Source: Deltaproteobacteria bacterium (lineage in GTDB: Bacteria; Desulfobacterota; Desulfarculia; Adiutricales; Adiutricaceae). From it: 36,779 nucleotides of DNA. The notes under the pieces were generated by a model, which saw only the letters and a program-made list of their open reading frames with translations, searched no databases and was not told the origin of the DNA. Positions 26,456 through 35,127 of this stretch are shown piece by piece (the stretch's first letter is position 1; every line of letters begins with the position of its first letter). The stretch spans positions 1 to 36,779 of the forward strand of contig JAISMF010000006.1 of NCBI GenBank assembly GCA_031276865.1. Reading direction: 5' to 3'. The translations under genes were made by a program, and so were the position numbers.

Positions 26456-27079
26456 TCAGGAGAGAGGAATGAAGGGATAGATGAGGGCCAGGAGGTTCAC
26501 CAGGGCGGTTCCGAACCAGAGGCGGGTGGAAGCGGAGATGTCGCTGGTGGCGAATTTAAGCGGGTTGAAGGATAAATCCCGCACGGCGTCCATGACGAGA
26601 TGGGTGAAAACCCCCACCACGCCCAAAATCCACACCGCCATGACGGTCTTGCGACCCTGGCTGGAGATGAGGAGGGCGAAAACCCCCGCGTACAAAAAGG
26701 GAATGGGAAAGGAGTGGAAAAGCCCCCTGTGCACGGTGATCTTTTTTATGACCTTCAGCGTCAAGGCGTTGAAAAGAACGAAAGCGGCGAGGGCGGCCAC
26801 GGCCACCGTCAAAGGCCGCCAAGGGCGGTCGAACACGCCGCTATCGGCCATGGCGAAGCCAGCCACGGCGGAGGCCGCTCCCAGGCCCGCGACGATTCCG
26901 GAAAACCTCAAGGGGATGGAGCTGTCCGAATCCAGATCGGGGAGGACCCCGCCCGCGACTCCGGCCAGAAAGGCTAGGCCGGACGCCGGCTGCCCAAGAC
27001 CGTAAGCGGCCTCGCCGTAGGCCACCAGAACCGCCGAAGCGAGGGCGCTCGCTCCCAGATGGTAGTTGAAATTGGGCAA
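26456..27079 (-). CDS. YdjM/DUF457-type membrane-bound metal-dependent hydrolase
   Basis: A 207-aa inner-membrane protein of the YdjM (DUF457) family, annotated as LexA-regulated, putative metal-dependent hydrolases of unknown substrate. The family motifs are present: an N-terminal NFNYHLGAS, GGVLPDLDSDSS near residue 44, HRGLFHSFPIP near 115, and THLVMDAVRDLSFNPLK near 160, giving the conserved His and Asp residues of a likely metal site. Roughly five hydrophobic helices. The start is TTG with only a weak ribosome site, chosen because the N-terminal His motif follows immediately. It is a lone gene. Confidence 0.82.
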   Translation of the reverse strand: MPNFNYHLGASALASAVLVAYGEAAYGLGQPASGLAFLAGVAGGVLPDLDSDSSIPLRFSGIVAGLGAASAVAGFAMADSGVFDRPWRPLTVAVAALAAFVLFNALTLKVIKKITVHRGLFHSFPIPFLYAGVFALLISSQGRKTVMAVWILGVVGVFTHLVMDAVRDLSFNPLKFATSDISASTRLWFGTALVNLLALIYPFIPLS

Positions 27080-28000
27080 GAATTCGTCTCTTTCGCGGTT
27101 GAAAAGCGGTAAATACGGATCGAAATAGATATCGGAAGCCTAGATTAAAATAAGACGTCTAAAACACTATCATTTATAAAAAATTGATGTCAAGAAGACT
27201 TAAAAAGTTGAAAATAGAGCCACCCCGTCACCCAGCTCCCCGCCTCGCGAAAAAAAACACGGCCGCGGAATTTTTGTAAAATTTTAATTTTATCCACGGG
27301 CGGAACGTTTAAAAAAATTCCAGGGCGCCCCCTCCCCTTTTTCCGGCGGCCCGGAAACAATACCGCCGGGAAAATTTTCAGCGCCGACAGGAGGCTTCCG
27401 TTGTTTTTCCAAGCCGGAAAAGCGGAAAAAAACCGCTTAAAAAAGACGCCTAAAATTAATTTTAGTGAAACTAAACACGGAAAAAATTAGAGACGGCGTA
27501 AAAGATTTCCGAAGCCGGAAGCCTTTTAAATATCGACATTCGTTGAAAATATTTTTCAAGGGTTTCGCGTTTTTTTCCGCTCTTGACATCTATCTAAATT
27601 TTTATTTCCGAAAAAAAACGAATCTTCAAAATATTTTATATCCTAAAAACATGACGTTTTTTATAAACGACAAGGCCTTGAGGATGGTCAGGAAAAAAGT
27701 TCAGGAGAATGATCTAAAAATACTCGTGATTTTCGGGCGTTTTTTAAATCTATCAGATTGGAAAAATCCCTTTAAAAAGCCAAAATGAAGCTTGATTGCT
27801 GATGAAAGTCAACAAATTAGATAAAATAAATTGACGCTTCTAAAATTATTTTTTTTGAAATGAACTTGAAAAATGTAAAAAAAAAAGAGAAACTAATCAC
27901 AAGGCCGGAGGAAAGCTCCGGAAACGTTTTAAGAAATAGGGAAGCGCCCGAAGGGCGGGCGCCGTGAAATTACGGATTTAACCTCTGGGGGGGGGTAAAA
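27080..28000. other. Intergenic region, AT-rich
   Basis: About 920 bases. A plus-strand frame of 107 codons from GTG 27465 to 27788 is Lys/Phe-rich, lacks a ribosome site and has no recognised relatives, so it is not called as a gene. Homopolymer runs are frequent. The promoter of the Sel1 gene presumably lies near the right end. Confidence 0.4.
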
Positions 28001-28642
28001 ATGGACGAGAGGAACACGGAAAGCTTCCGGGAGACATTCCGCCTGGCCGACGAGGGCGACGCCTTGGCGCAGACCAAGCTCGCTGGTCTCTACCTGGAAG
28101 GCAAAAAACTGGTGCAGGATGACGTCCTGGCGTTCCACTGGGCGCTCACGGCGGCCGAGACCGGCTACGTCGTCGCCCAGGCCCTGGTGGGGCTCATGTA
28201 TTTCAGAGGGGTCGGGGTGGAGCTGAACTACCCCAAGGCCATGGAGTGGTTCATCAAGGCGGCGGATCAGGGACACTCCAGCAGCCAGTTCAATATCGGC
28301 CTCATGTATTTCATGGGTCTGGGGGTTTTGCGGAATCACAAGATGGCCGCCCACTGGTATCAGAAATCGGCGGGCAACGGATTCACGCCGGCCATATTGA
28401 ACCTCGGCGTCATGTACAGCTACGGCAAGGGGGTCAAAATGAGCTACGAGGATGCCAGGGAGTGCTTCCTCCTGGCCGCGGATTTCGAGGACGCGAACGC
28501 CGAGTTCAACCTGGGGGTCATGTCCCTTCTGGGCCAGGGCGGACCGGTGGACTACGACGCGGCCAGATCCTGGTTCCAGCGCTCCGCCGAGCACGGAAAC
28601 ATGGACGCCCTTTTGAATCTGAAGTTTCTAAATTCGGAGTAG
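28001..28642 (+). CDS. Sel1-repeat protein
   Basis: A 213-aa protein made almost entirely of Sel1-like repeats (SLR, a TPR relative), which serve as protein-protein interaction scaffolds. About five to six repeats of roughly 36 residues are visible through their A..LG.MY..G.GV...Y..A..W...AA..G pattern: ALVGLMYFRGVGVELNY, FNIGLMYFMGLGVLRN, LNLGVMYSYGKGVKMSY and FNLGVMSLLGQGG. No signal peptide, so probably cytoplasmic. A G-rich stretch lies before the ATG. It converges with the SUMF1-domain gene across a shared hairpin. The binding partner is unknown. Confidence 0.9.
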   Translation: MDERNTESFRETFRLADEGDALAQTKLAGLYLEGKKLVQDDVLAFHWALTAAETGYVVAQALVGLMYFRGVGVELNYPKAMEWFIKAADQGHSSSQFNIGLMYFMGLGVLRNHKMAAHWYQKSAGNGFTPAILNLGVMYSYGKGVKMSYEDARECFLLAADFEDANAEFNLGVMSLLGQGGPVDYDAARSWFQRSAEHGNMDALLNLKFLNSE

Positions 28643-28680
28643 GACGGAGCGGGTCGAAGCCTTTTTGGAGATATTCATAG

Positions 28681-28730
28681 GGCCGGAGAGATAGGGAAGT
28701 TCGTCCAAACACTTCCCTTCCCCTCCGGCC
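28681..28730. terminator. Shared hairpin between convergent genes
   Basis: Two 20-base arms (28681-28700 and 28711-28730) match at 17 of 20 positions with a 10-base loop. The hairpin overlaps the stop of the minus-strand gene and lies about 40 bases after the Sel1 gene. It is likely a bidirectional terminator, although T-tracts are short. Confidence 0.6.
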
Positions 28731-29629
28731 TACTCCTTTTGGAACACCAGCCTGAACCCCACGAGCATGCTCCTGGTCCGGGAGAGCTCCATGAAGCGGG
28801 AGGCGGACTGGACATCCTCGGCCGCGTTGGCGTAGCAGCCGCCCTTTATGACCATGAGGCCGGATCCGTCCCGCTCGTCCGCGGGCGCGCCGTCCTTGGC
28901 GCCCAGATCCCGGGCTGGGTCCGGATACGGATCCATGGTCCATTCGTAGACGTTCCCGTAGACGTCGAAGAGCCCGAAGGGGTTGGCCGACTTTCCGGCC
29001 GCGGGATGGTGCCCGCCGGAGGCTATGTTCTCATCGTACCAGGCGTACTTCGGAAGGTCCTCCGGAGAATCGCCGAAGAAATAGTTGGTCTCCGAGCCGG
29101 CCCGGGCGGCGTACTCCCATTCCGCCTCCGTGGGCAGGCGGTAGCCCCCGCCCTCGCTTAAGTTGAGCCGCCGCGCGAATTCCAGGACGTCCAAATAGGA
29201 GACGTTCTCCACGGGATGGCCGCTTCTCCGGCGGTAGCTCGGGTTGGAGCCCATGACCGCGCTCCACCGCTCCTGCGTGACCTCGGTCGCGCCCAGATAA
29301 AAGGGCTTCCTCATCTCGATCTTCCTAGGACCCGGCCCCTCGGGAGCTCCGCCCAGATGGGCGGGTCCGGGCCCCATGACGAAGGAACCGGCCGGGACGC
29401 GGACGAAAATCATCCCCAGACCGTTGACGAAGCTTCCGCCCGGCGCGACGGCGGCCGCGTCGTCCGCCCGGGAAAGAGACGGATTGTTGATAATAAGAAC
29501 TACTATTATCAAAAATATTATTGAAACAAATGTGTTTAGTCTATTTTCGATCATAATATACTTAATGTTCGCCACATCAGAAGCGACATCCCCGCCCAAG
29601 GCTGATTCAAATAACATAATCGTTTTCAC
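28730..29629 (-). CDS. SUMF1/formylglycine-generating-enzyme-like domain protein
   Basis: A 299-aa exported protein with an FGE-sulfatase (SUMF1) fold: FVRVPAGSFVMG at about 75-86, ATEVTQERWSAVMGSNPS, HPVENVSYLDVLEFARRL, YRLPTEAEWEYAARAG, NPFGLFDVYGNVYEWT, and a terminal GGCYANAAEDVQSASR...GFRLVF. The paired catalytic cysteines of true formylglycine-generating enzymes are not seen in the final segment, so it is probably not a sulfatase activator. A hydrophobic segment near residues 34-52 implies export or anchoring. GTG 29629 has GAGGAG close upstream; ATG 29554, just before the signal-like segment, is an alternative start without a ribosome site. Confidence 0.85.
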   Translation of the reverse strand: MKTIMLFESALGGDVASDVANIKYIMIENRLNTFVSIIFLIIVVLIINNPSLSRADDAAAVAPGGSFVNGLGMIFVRVPAGSFVMGPGPAHLGGAPEGPGPRKIEMRKPFYLGATEVTQERWSAVMGSNPSYRRRSGHPVENVSYLDVLEFARRLNLSEGGGYRLPTEAEWEYAARAGSETNYFFGDSPEDLPKYAWYDENIASGGHHPAAGKSANPFGLFDVYGNVYEWTMDPYPDPARDLGAKDGAPADERDGSGLMVIKGGCYANAAEDVQSASRFMELSRTRSMLVGFRLVFQKE

Positions 29630-29995
29630 CGGCTCCTCGGAAAAACAGCCGGGGCGGGAAAAAATTCACCGCTTTTTAGCGGCGCTTATCTCATGACAAA
29701 ATTTATCCGTGAAAACCCACGGATCTTCGCATGGGCGGATGGAGACCATAAACTTCAGCCCGCCGGCCGTCGCGGAAAAAAACCGCGCTTTTTCGGGATT
29801 TCACCCCGGCGGAAAGAAGGCGCCCTATAAAAATAATACAGTAAAATCAAGCACTTATGTAGAAAACTCCCTTTCCTCCTCTTTCTTTGGTATATTTTCA
29901 TGAAAGGATGCCGAGCCTGCTTAGCCGCCCGAAATAATATATTGTTGCATAAAAACTTTTCCAGTCCAACCCATTTTATCCCAAAGGAAGCTTAA
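29630..29995. other. Divergent intergenic region upstream of the CobW gene
   Basis: About 365 bases between the minus-strand SUMF1-domain gene and the plus-strand CobW operon. A near-palindrome AATAATATATTGTT (29933-29946) lies about 50 bases before the CobW start and could be a metal-regulator site. A TATATT box is at about 29891. No gene was seen. Confidence 0.35.
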
Positions 29996-30595
29996 ATGCG
30001 CGTCATTCTTTTCTCGGGGTTTCTCGGTTCGGGAAAAACCACGGTGCTTTTGAACCTGGCGGAGTTTGTAGCCCGCGGGGAGGGCCCTGGCAAAGTCGTC
30101 ATTATCGAAAACGAGATAGGGGACGTCGACGTGGACGGCAAGCTGCTCTCTGGATCGTCTTTCGAAACCAGAAACCTCACCAGCGGATGCATCTGTTGCA
30201 CCTTGTCCGGCGAATTCGTATCCGCCCTTAAAGACATCGAGGAAAACCTCAAACCCAACTGGATTCTCATTGAAGCGACGGGGCTCGCCCATCAGACCAT
30301 AGTCGACACCATCAGGTACAATTTCAGAGACGATCCACTTACCAACGTGGTGATTGTCGACGCCGAACGCTGGGACGAGCTCTACGAAAGCATCCCCTTC
30401 CTTCTGACAGCGCAGGTGGAAAGGGCCGATCTCATCCTCATCAACAAAATAGACTGTGTGGACGAAACAGAACTAAACCACATTGTAGCAGACGTCAGCG
30501 AGTTGAACTCCGAAGCCCCCCTGATCAGGATTTCGGCTTCCACGGACAAACTCGACGACGTATGGGAGAAGGTAATTATAAATGACGAAAAGTGA
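29996..30595 (+). CDS. CobW/COG0523 G3E GTPase lacking the C-terminal domain
   Basis: A 199-aa metallochaperone-type GTPase of the CobW/COG0523 (G3E) family, which uses GTP hydrolysis to deliver metals such as Zn, Co or Fe to target enzymes. The G domain is complete: Walker A GFLGSGKTT at 8-16, ENEIGDVDVDG at 38-48, the metal-binding CxCC motif C65-I-C67-C68, EATG at 93-96 and NKID at 150-153. The usual CobW C-terminal domain is missing. The ribosome site is AGGAAG before the ATG. The next gene overlaps by 14 bases and carries a His-rich region plus a small C-terminal domain, suggesting the chaperone is split over two polypeptides. Confidence 0.93.
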   Translation: MRVILFSGFLGSGKTTVLLNLAEFVARGEGPGKVVIIENEIGDVDVDGKLLSGSSFETRNLTSGCICCTLSGEFVSALKDIEENLKPNWILIEATGLAHQTIVDTIRYNFRDDPLTNVVIVDAERWDELYESIPFLLTAQVERADLILINKIDCVDETELNHIVADVSELNSEAPLIRISASTDKLDDVWEKVIINDEK

Positions 30596-32009
30596 CGATC
30601 CGAAAGACCTGAAGACCGAGCATTCCCACCACAAAACTCAGGAAACGGAAAACTCCCACGCCGCCGGGGGACGCAAACACGCGGAACCCGTTGGCGATCA
30701 CGCGCACAAGCACTCTCACTCCCACGGCGGCGCGGCCGACAACCTGAAAGACCCCGAACACAGCCACTCGCACGCCCACGCCCACAATGACGGCGAAGAG
30801 CACTCCCATGCGCACAAACATCGCCACGATCACCTGGGGGCGGCCGGGCACGATGACGCGGAACCACATTCCCACGATCACACGCACGACCATGAGCACG
30901 CCCACCTCGAGGAGGCGGCGGAATACCACCGCCACCACGGTAAAGACGGCGACCACCACCATCATCATCATCACCACCACCACGGCGGCGATGACGAGGC
31001 CGGCGAGAGCGGAACGCACCATCACCACCACCATCACCACGGCGGAGAGGATGAAGGCGGCCACCACGAAGGGGGCCATCACCACCACGGCGAGGGGCAC
31101 CACCACCATCATCACCACTCCCGGGACGAACACGGCCACCATCACCATCACTACCACTGCGTCTGCGAGGATGACAGCCGCGAGCGCGGTGAAGGCCACC
31201 ACGGAGAGCTCCACGGCCACCACGGAGAGCACCACGGCCACTACGGCCATCCCGGCCACCACTTCCCCTTCGGCTTTCCCCCGCCCCTCGGGCTTCCCGT
31301 GGGCCTGCTCCTTCCCGTCTACCCGGTTTTGCCTTTCGGCTATTTCCCGCCCTTAGGCCACCCCGCTTTCCCCCACCACGGCCACCACTTCGGACACGGT
31401 TCCGACTGCGGATGCGGCTGCGGCGAAGACAAGCACCACGGGGAGCACCACCATCACCACCACCACCACGGCGAGGGCCACCACGGCCACCACGGCGAAG
31501 GCCACCACGGCTCCGAGCACGAAGGGCACGGACGTCACCACCACCACCATCGCCACGATGATGGCGACGGAGGTGGCAGTTGTAGCGGTCACCACGACCA
31601 CGGCGAGAGCTCCCACCACCAGCACGACAGCGAGACCGAAAACGCCTCGATTGTGTCCTTCGAGAGGAACTACAAGCTTAAAAACCTCGGCGGCGTTCCC
31701 GCGAAAAGCGTGGTGGAAAAGCTTGAGCTGTTCCTGACCGAACTCGCCCTGCTCCTGCGGGACAACAACTACTTGATCGGTCACATCAAAGGGTACGTGA
31801 ACTTCGACAAAGCGGGCGGAGTCGGACTCTCGATCGTCAAAAGCAAGGTGAACCTCAAGCCCCAGAATTACGATGAGTCGGCCGCGGTCACAGGCTTCAA
31901 ACTGGCGCTGACCAACATCGTTTTCAAAATACACGAAAGCGAGCTCTCCCGGCTAGTCGATCTGGGAATCGGCATCTCGCTTCCTGAGGGGGAGTTCGAG
32001 ATCGTTTAG
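30582..32009 (+). CDS. Extremely histidine-rich metal-binding protein with conserved-looking C-terminal domain
   Basis: A 475-aa protein with about 119 histidines by hand count, nearly all within residues 1-355, in HxH ladders and runs of up to ten. Cysteine motifs are interspersed: HCVC near 193, CGCGCG near 278, and one SCSG. A Pro/Leu/Phe-rich patch at about 226-265 separates two His blocks. Residues 356-475 are a normal folded-looking domain (KSVVEKLELFLTEL, IGHIKGYV) that may be the missing CobW C-terminal half. The ATG lies inside the CobW gene with GGGAGAAGG upstream, and a terminator follows. Expected role: binding and buffering Ni, Zn or Co for the GTPase. The metal is unknown. Confidence 0.9.
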   Translation: MTKSDDPKDLKTEHSHHKTQETENSHAAGGRKHAEPVGDHAHKHSHSHGGAADNLKDPEHSHSHAHAHNDGEEHSHAHKHRHDHLGAAGHDDAEPHSHDHTHDHEHAHLEEAAEYHRHHGKDGDHHHHHHHHHHGGDDEAGESGTHHHHHHHHGGEDEGGHHEGGHHHHGEGHHHHHHHSRDEHGHHHHHYHCVCEDDSRERGEGHHGELHGHHGEHHGHYGHPGHHFPFGFPPPLGLPVGLLLPVYPVLPFGYFPPLGHPAFPHHGHHFGHGSDCGCGCGEDKHHGEHHHHHHHHGEGHHGHHGEGHHGSEHEGHGRHHHHHRHDDGDGGGSCSGHHDHGESSHHQHDSETENASIVSFERNYKLKNLGGVPAKSVVEKLELFLTELALLLRDNNYLIGHIKGYVNFDKAGGVGLSIVKSKVNLKPQNYDESAAVTGFKLALTNIVFKIHESELSRLVDLGIGISLPEGEFEIV

Positions 32010-32034
32010 TAGCTGTTAACCGGATCTTTAACGA

Positions 32035-32061
32035 AATGGGCGGCTCCCGCCGCCCATTTTT
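32035..32061 (+). terminator. Rho-independent terminator of the CobW/His-rich operon
   Basis: AATGGGCGGC (32035-32044) pairs with GCCGCCCATT (32049-32058) around a four-base loop, followed by T residues to 32061. It starts 25 bases after the stop codon. Confidence 0.9.
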
Positions 32062-33033
32062 AATTTGATATCACAGCCGCTGAACCATGCGGTGCGGATC
32101 TTGAATTCACTTTGGTTCACGCTGACGCTTCAACACCTCCGAAGCCGGGAACTAGGAGTACGGATACGGATTCGTAGGATTATAGGGTTCATTTATTAAA
32201 CTATCACGGAAATATAACTATTTTTACGATAAAGTAAATGTTTATGCGATGGAAATAACTACATGGTCGCTATTATACTTAAATTTAATTTTAAACGCGA
32301 CTTTAAATAATTCATATTCGCATACCATGTGGAAGAGTTCGCATCCACTAAAGCCAAAATTTAAGCCGGTTTTGCTTAGAATAAATTATCCGAGATATCG
32401 GATAATTTATCTTATCTGAGTAAAATAATTATCCTAGTAATTTTTCATAAAACTATATTATATATGCAAAACTCAAAGATTACTCAGATAATTATTTTTT
32501 AAATTTTACTAAAAATTAAAGTCTTTCAGATCTCGGTTTATCCTTAATATTTATTTTATAATCGGATAGAATGAAAATAGGATAATTTTAAAAAAAAATT
32601 CTATTGTATTATCGTTCAATCAGATTGAAAAATTAATCCTTATATTCATTAAAATTTGACAAATAGCCATAATTTTTTTTGTATTAAATATATAAAATAA
32701 AATATATCACATTAATTAATTGATTAAAAATATTAATATTGAAAAATAAACGTTAAAGTAAAATATTGATATAACTTTAAATTGATAAAAAAACCAATCT
32801 ATCTTTACTGTCAAAAATTGGACCCTTCAATTGACAAACCACTTCTTTTAGTAGTATCATTCTTTAAATTGTAACTAGGTATTTTTCTTTAAAAAATTAG
32901 TCAACGACAAAGACGTTGTTGACTTGCCAAATTAAATCCAAGCAAAGTATAGTCCAAAAGATGTCTTTAATACCTATGCCCAAACAGTTCAGGAGAAGCT
33001 TAAAGCCGATTTTCAACCAATTTCTAGGTGTCT
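32062..33033. other. AT-rich non-coding region with nested inverted repeats
   Basis: About 970 bases. Contents: a 13-bp perfect hairpin (32381-32410), a 12-bp inverted repeat (32412-32423 with 32480-32491), and a hairpin at 32899-32924. A coding-like frame from about 32888 to 33038 is interrupted by one TAA and gives KYSPKDVFNTYAQTVQEKLKADF. It may be a decayed gene end. No complete gene was seen. Confidence 0.5.
32381..32410. repeat. Perfect 13-bp inverted repeat
   Basis: ATAAATTATCCGA (32381-32393) is followed four bases later by its exact complement (32398-32410). The adjacent 12-bp inverted repeat TTATCTGAGTAA/TTACTCAGATAA shares part of its sequence style, so the region can fold extensively. 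Confidence 0.8.
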
Positions 33034-34635
33034 ATGATTAGTACAACTATAAAGCAGTTTAATACAGCAGGTCCATGCGTTCCTTCAAAGCATTACATGC
33101 TACCAGTATTACCGCGCATACAAGGTATTGATGAAATGTTTGATGGTGAATACTATTTTATCATCCATGCTCCAAGGCAAAGCGGTAAGACGACCTATTT
33201 AAATACCTTGACTGACAGAATCTGTGCTGAAACAAACTTTTATGGCCTATGCTGTTCTCTTGAAACATGTAATATGGTAACTGATGATGCTTTGGCAATG
33301 ACAAGAATAATTGCTGAAATAAATACCGCCCTAAAAATATCGGGTATTTCTAATCTGTCAGCTTTATCTTATCCTGATGACTCATTGCCGCAAGCAGATC
33401 CATCGATTATAGTAAGAAATTTTTTAAATTACCTATGCGTTAATCTCGATAAGGATCTCGTAATTTTTTTCGATGAAGCTGATTGCTTGACGGAAACACC
33501 TCTAATAACTTTTTTGCGACAAATCCGGAATGGTTATAACAGCAGAAACCGCTCAAAAGATGCTAAATTCCCTCGTTCTATGGCTCTCGTAGGCATGAGA
33601 GACATCAGGGATTACTTGGTTCAAACACGTTCTGGAATACTTACTACTGGTCTTGCCAGCCCCTTCAACGTCAAGAAGGAAGCATTAACGCTGGCTAATT
33701 TCACTAGAGAGGAAATAGGACTGCTCTTTCAACAGCACACTATCGCTAGTAGGCAAGTTTTTGAGTCGGAAGCAGTGGAACGCGCTTGGTACTGGTCACA
33801 AGGTCAACCGTGGCTAGTAAACGCTTTAGCATATGAAATTGTGGTTAAAATTCTAAAAAATAATTATGTTGCTCCTATCACCAATGATTTGATGGACCAG
33901 GCTGCTGAAGCTCTTATTAATAACAGACAGACACATATAGATTCCCTTTTGGAACGTCTCAAAGAACCGAGAGTTATAAGCGTTATGGATTCCGTCTTCT
34001 CTGGCGCTAAGAGTAAAGTTTCAATCAACAGTGATGAACGTCAATATTGTATTGATCTAGGATTGGTAGTGTTGCGTGAAGGATATAATTTACAACCTGC
34101 TAATAGAATTTATCAAGAAGTTATGTCTCGAGTTTTAACAGACCCTGTTCAGTATGCTCTTGATGACTCTATTGCAAGTAATAAATATTTTGATGGTTCT
34201 CTTATTCGGATGTCTGATCTTTTAAAAGACTTTCAACAACATTGGCGACAAAATGTATACTCATTTCCAAAACGTAATAAAATGTTAGATGCATTTAAAT
34301 ACGATGAAGCTGTTCACATTATGATGCTTTTTCCCTACGTACAAAAGGCTTTAAATGGCGCAGCTAAAGTCTACCGTGAATATTTAGAAGGAAGAGGATA
34401 TGTAGACATATGTGCTACATATAAAGACAAACAATATTTAATTGAAGTCAAAATTAAAGATAACTTCAAGATAACTGAAGCCTTAGAACAAATTGCTACT
34501 TATTTAGATACTAGCGGTGAAAATGAAGCTTGGCTAGTTGTTTTTGATCGGAATAGGAATAAATCCTGGGATGACAAGATAACTTGGGAGACTGTTCAAG
34601 TTAATAAATTTACTATACATATCGTTGGCTGTTGA
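33034..34635 (+). CDS. AAA-like ATPase with C-terminal PD-(D/E)XK fold
   Basis: A protein of about 533 aa of the AAA-like domain family (PF14516 type), distinct from the DUF1703 family gene at 2181-3911. The N-terminus has the family start KQFNTAGPCVPSKHYMLPVLPRI. Walker A APRQSGKT is at about 46-53 and Walker B LVIFFDEAD near 143-151. Near residue 455 a nuclease-fold pattern GRGYVDICATYKDKQYLIEVKIKD supplies D and E-x-K. ATG 33034 was chosen because AGG sits six bases upstream; GTG 33028 in the same frame is possible. The gene is AT-rich, lies among mobile elements and was probably acquired horizontally. Its function is unknown. Confidence 0.85.
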   Translation: MISTTIKQFNTAGPCVPSKHYMLPVLPRIQGIDEMFDGEYYFIIHAPRQSGKTTYLNTLTDRICAETNFYGLCCSLETCNMVTDDALAMTRIIAEINTALKISGISNLSALSYPDDSLPQADPSIIVRNFLNYLCVNLDKDLVIFFDEADCLTETPLITFLRQIRNGYNSRNRSKDAKFPRSMALVGMRDIRDYLVQTRSGILTTGLASPFNVKKEALTLANFTREEIGLLFQQHTIASRQVFESEAVERAWYWSQGQPWLVNALAYEIVVKILKNNYVAPITNDLMDQAAEALINNRQTHIDSLLERLKEPRVISVMDSVFSGAKSKVSINSDERQYCIDLGLVVLREGYNLQPANRIYQEVMSRVLTDPVQYALDDSIASNKYFDGSLIRMSDLLKDFQQHWRQNVYSFPKRNKMLDAFKYDEAVHIMMLFPYVQKALNGAAKVYREYLEGRGYVDICATYKDKQYLIEVKIKDNFKITEALEQIATYLDTSGENEAWLVVFDRNRNKSWDDKITWETVQVNKFTIHIVGC

Positions 34636-35127
34636 AGTTTAAAGTTTTTGGCCAAAGAGCGGTTCAAGAAAACTTGAAATAATTAACTGGTTATTTGAAA
34701 TTACCCCGGCGGATAAAAGTTAGAATAATGTCGGTCAGAAACCCTGTCCTTATACGCGCCTATTTCCAACATTTAACCGCCGGAGTAATAAAACCTTCGG
34801 TGGGCCGGCCGGCGAGCTTCGAAATCGGGAAAGACCGCTTTTTACCGGCCTCCATAAAGCCCGCCGGATCAAAAAAACATAATCTGGGCGCTTTTCAACC
34901 GGAAACGCCCAGCGCGTGAAAGATTTCACCTAGTACTCAGTCATGCTCATAGTTATGGATAATATTTTATATCTTTGAATCTTATTCGGTATAATTTTTG
35001 ATTATTGCATATATTTATAAATTAGAAACAGCTATTATGAAAAATACTTAAAATATATCTAAGAAAGTACTTGAATTTTCAAAAAAAGGATCTATACTTC
35101 TTCTATATAGCTTTGTAGGAGGGCTAG
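34636..35127. other. Intergenic region before the IS630 element
   Basis: About 490 bases. A moderately GC-rich patch at 34695-34919 contains an open frame without family resemblance and a stem-loop (CTGGGCG 34884-34890 with CGCCCAG 34906-34912). The rest is AT-rich and should contain the left end of the IS630 element, which I could not define. Confidence 0.4.

Noticed and set aside
27465..27788. Plus-strand frame of 107 codons
   Set aside because: GTG start without ribosome site, Lys/Phe-rich AT-biased translation, no relatives recognised.
30576..31262. Minus-strand Val/Met-rich frame resembling a membrane protein
   Set aside because: It is the reverse complement of the CAC/CAT histidine codons (GTG/ATG), so the hydrophobicity is an artefact.
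34695..34919. Plus-strand frame of 74 codons
   Set aside because: No ribosome site and no recognisable domain; probably a GC-richer fragment.
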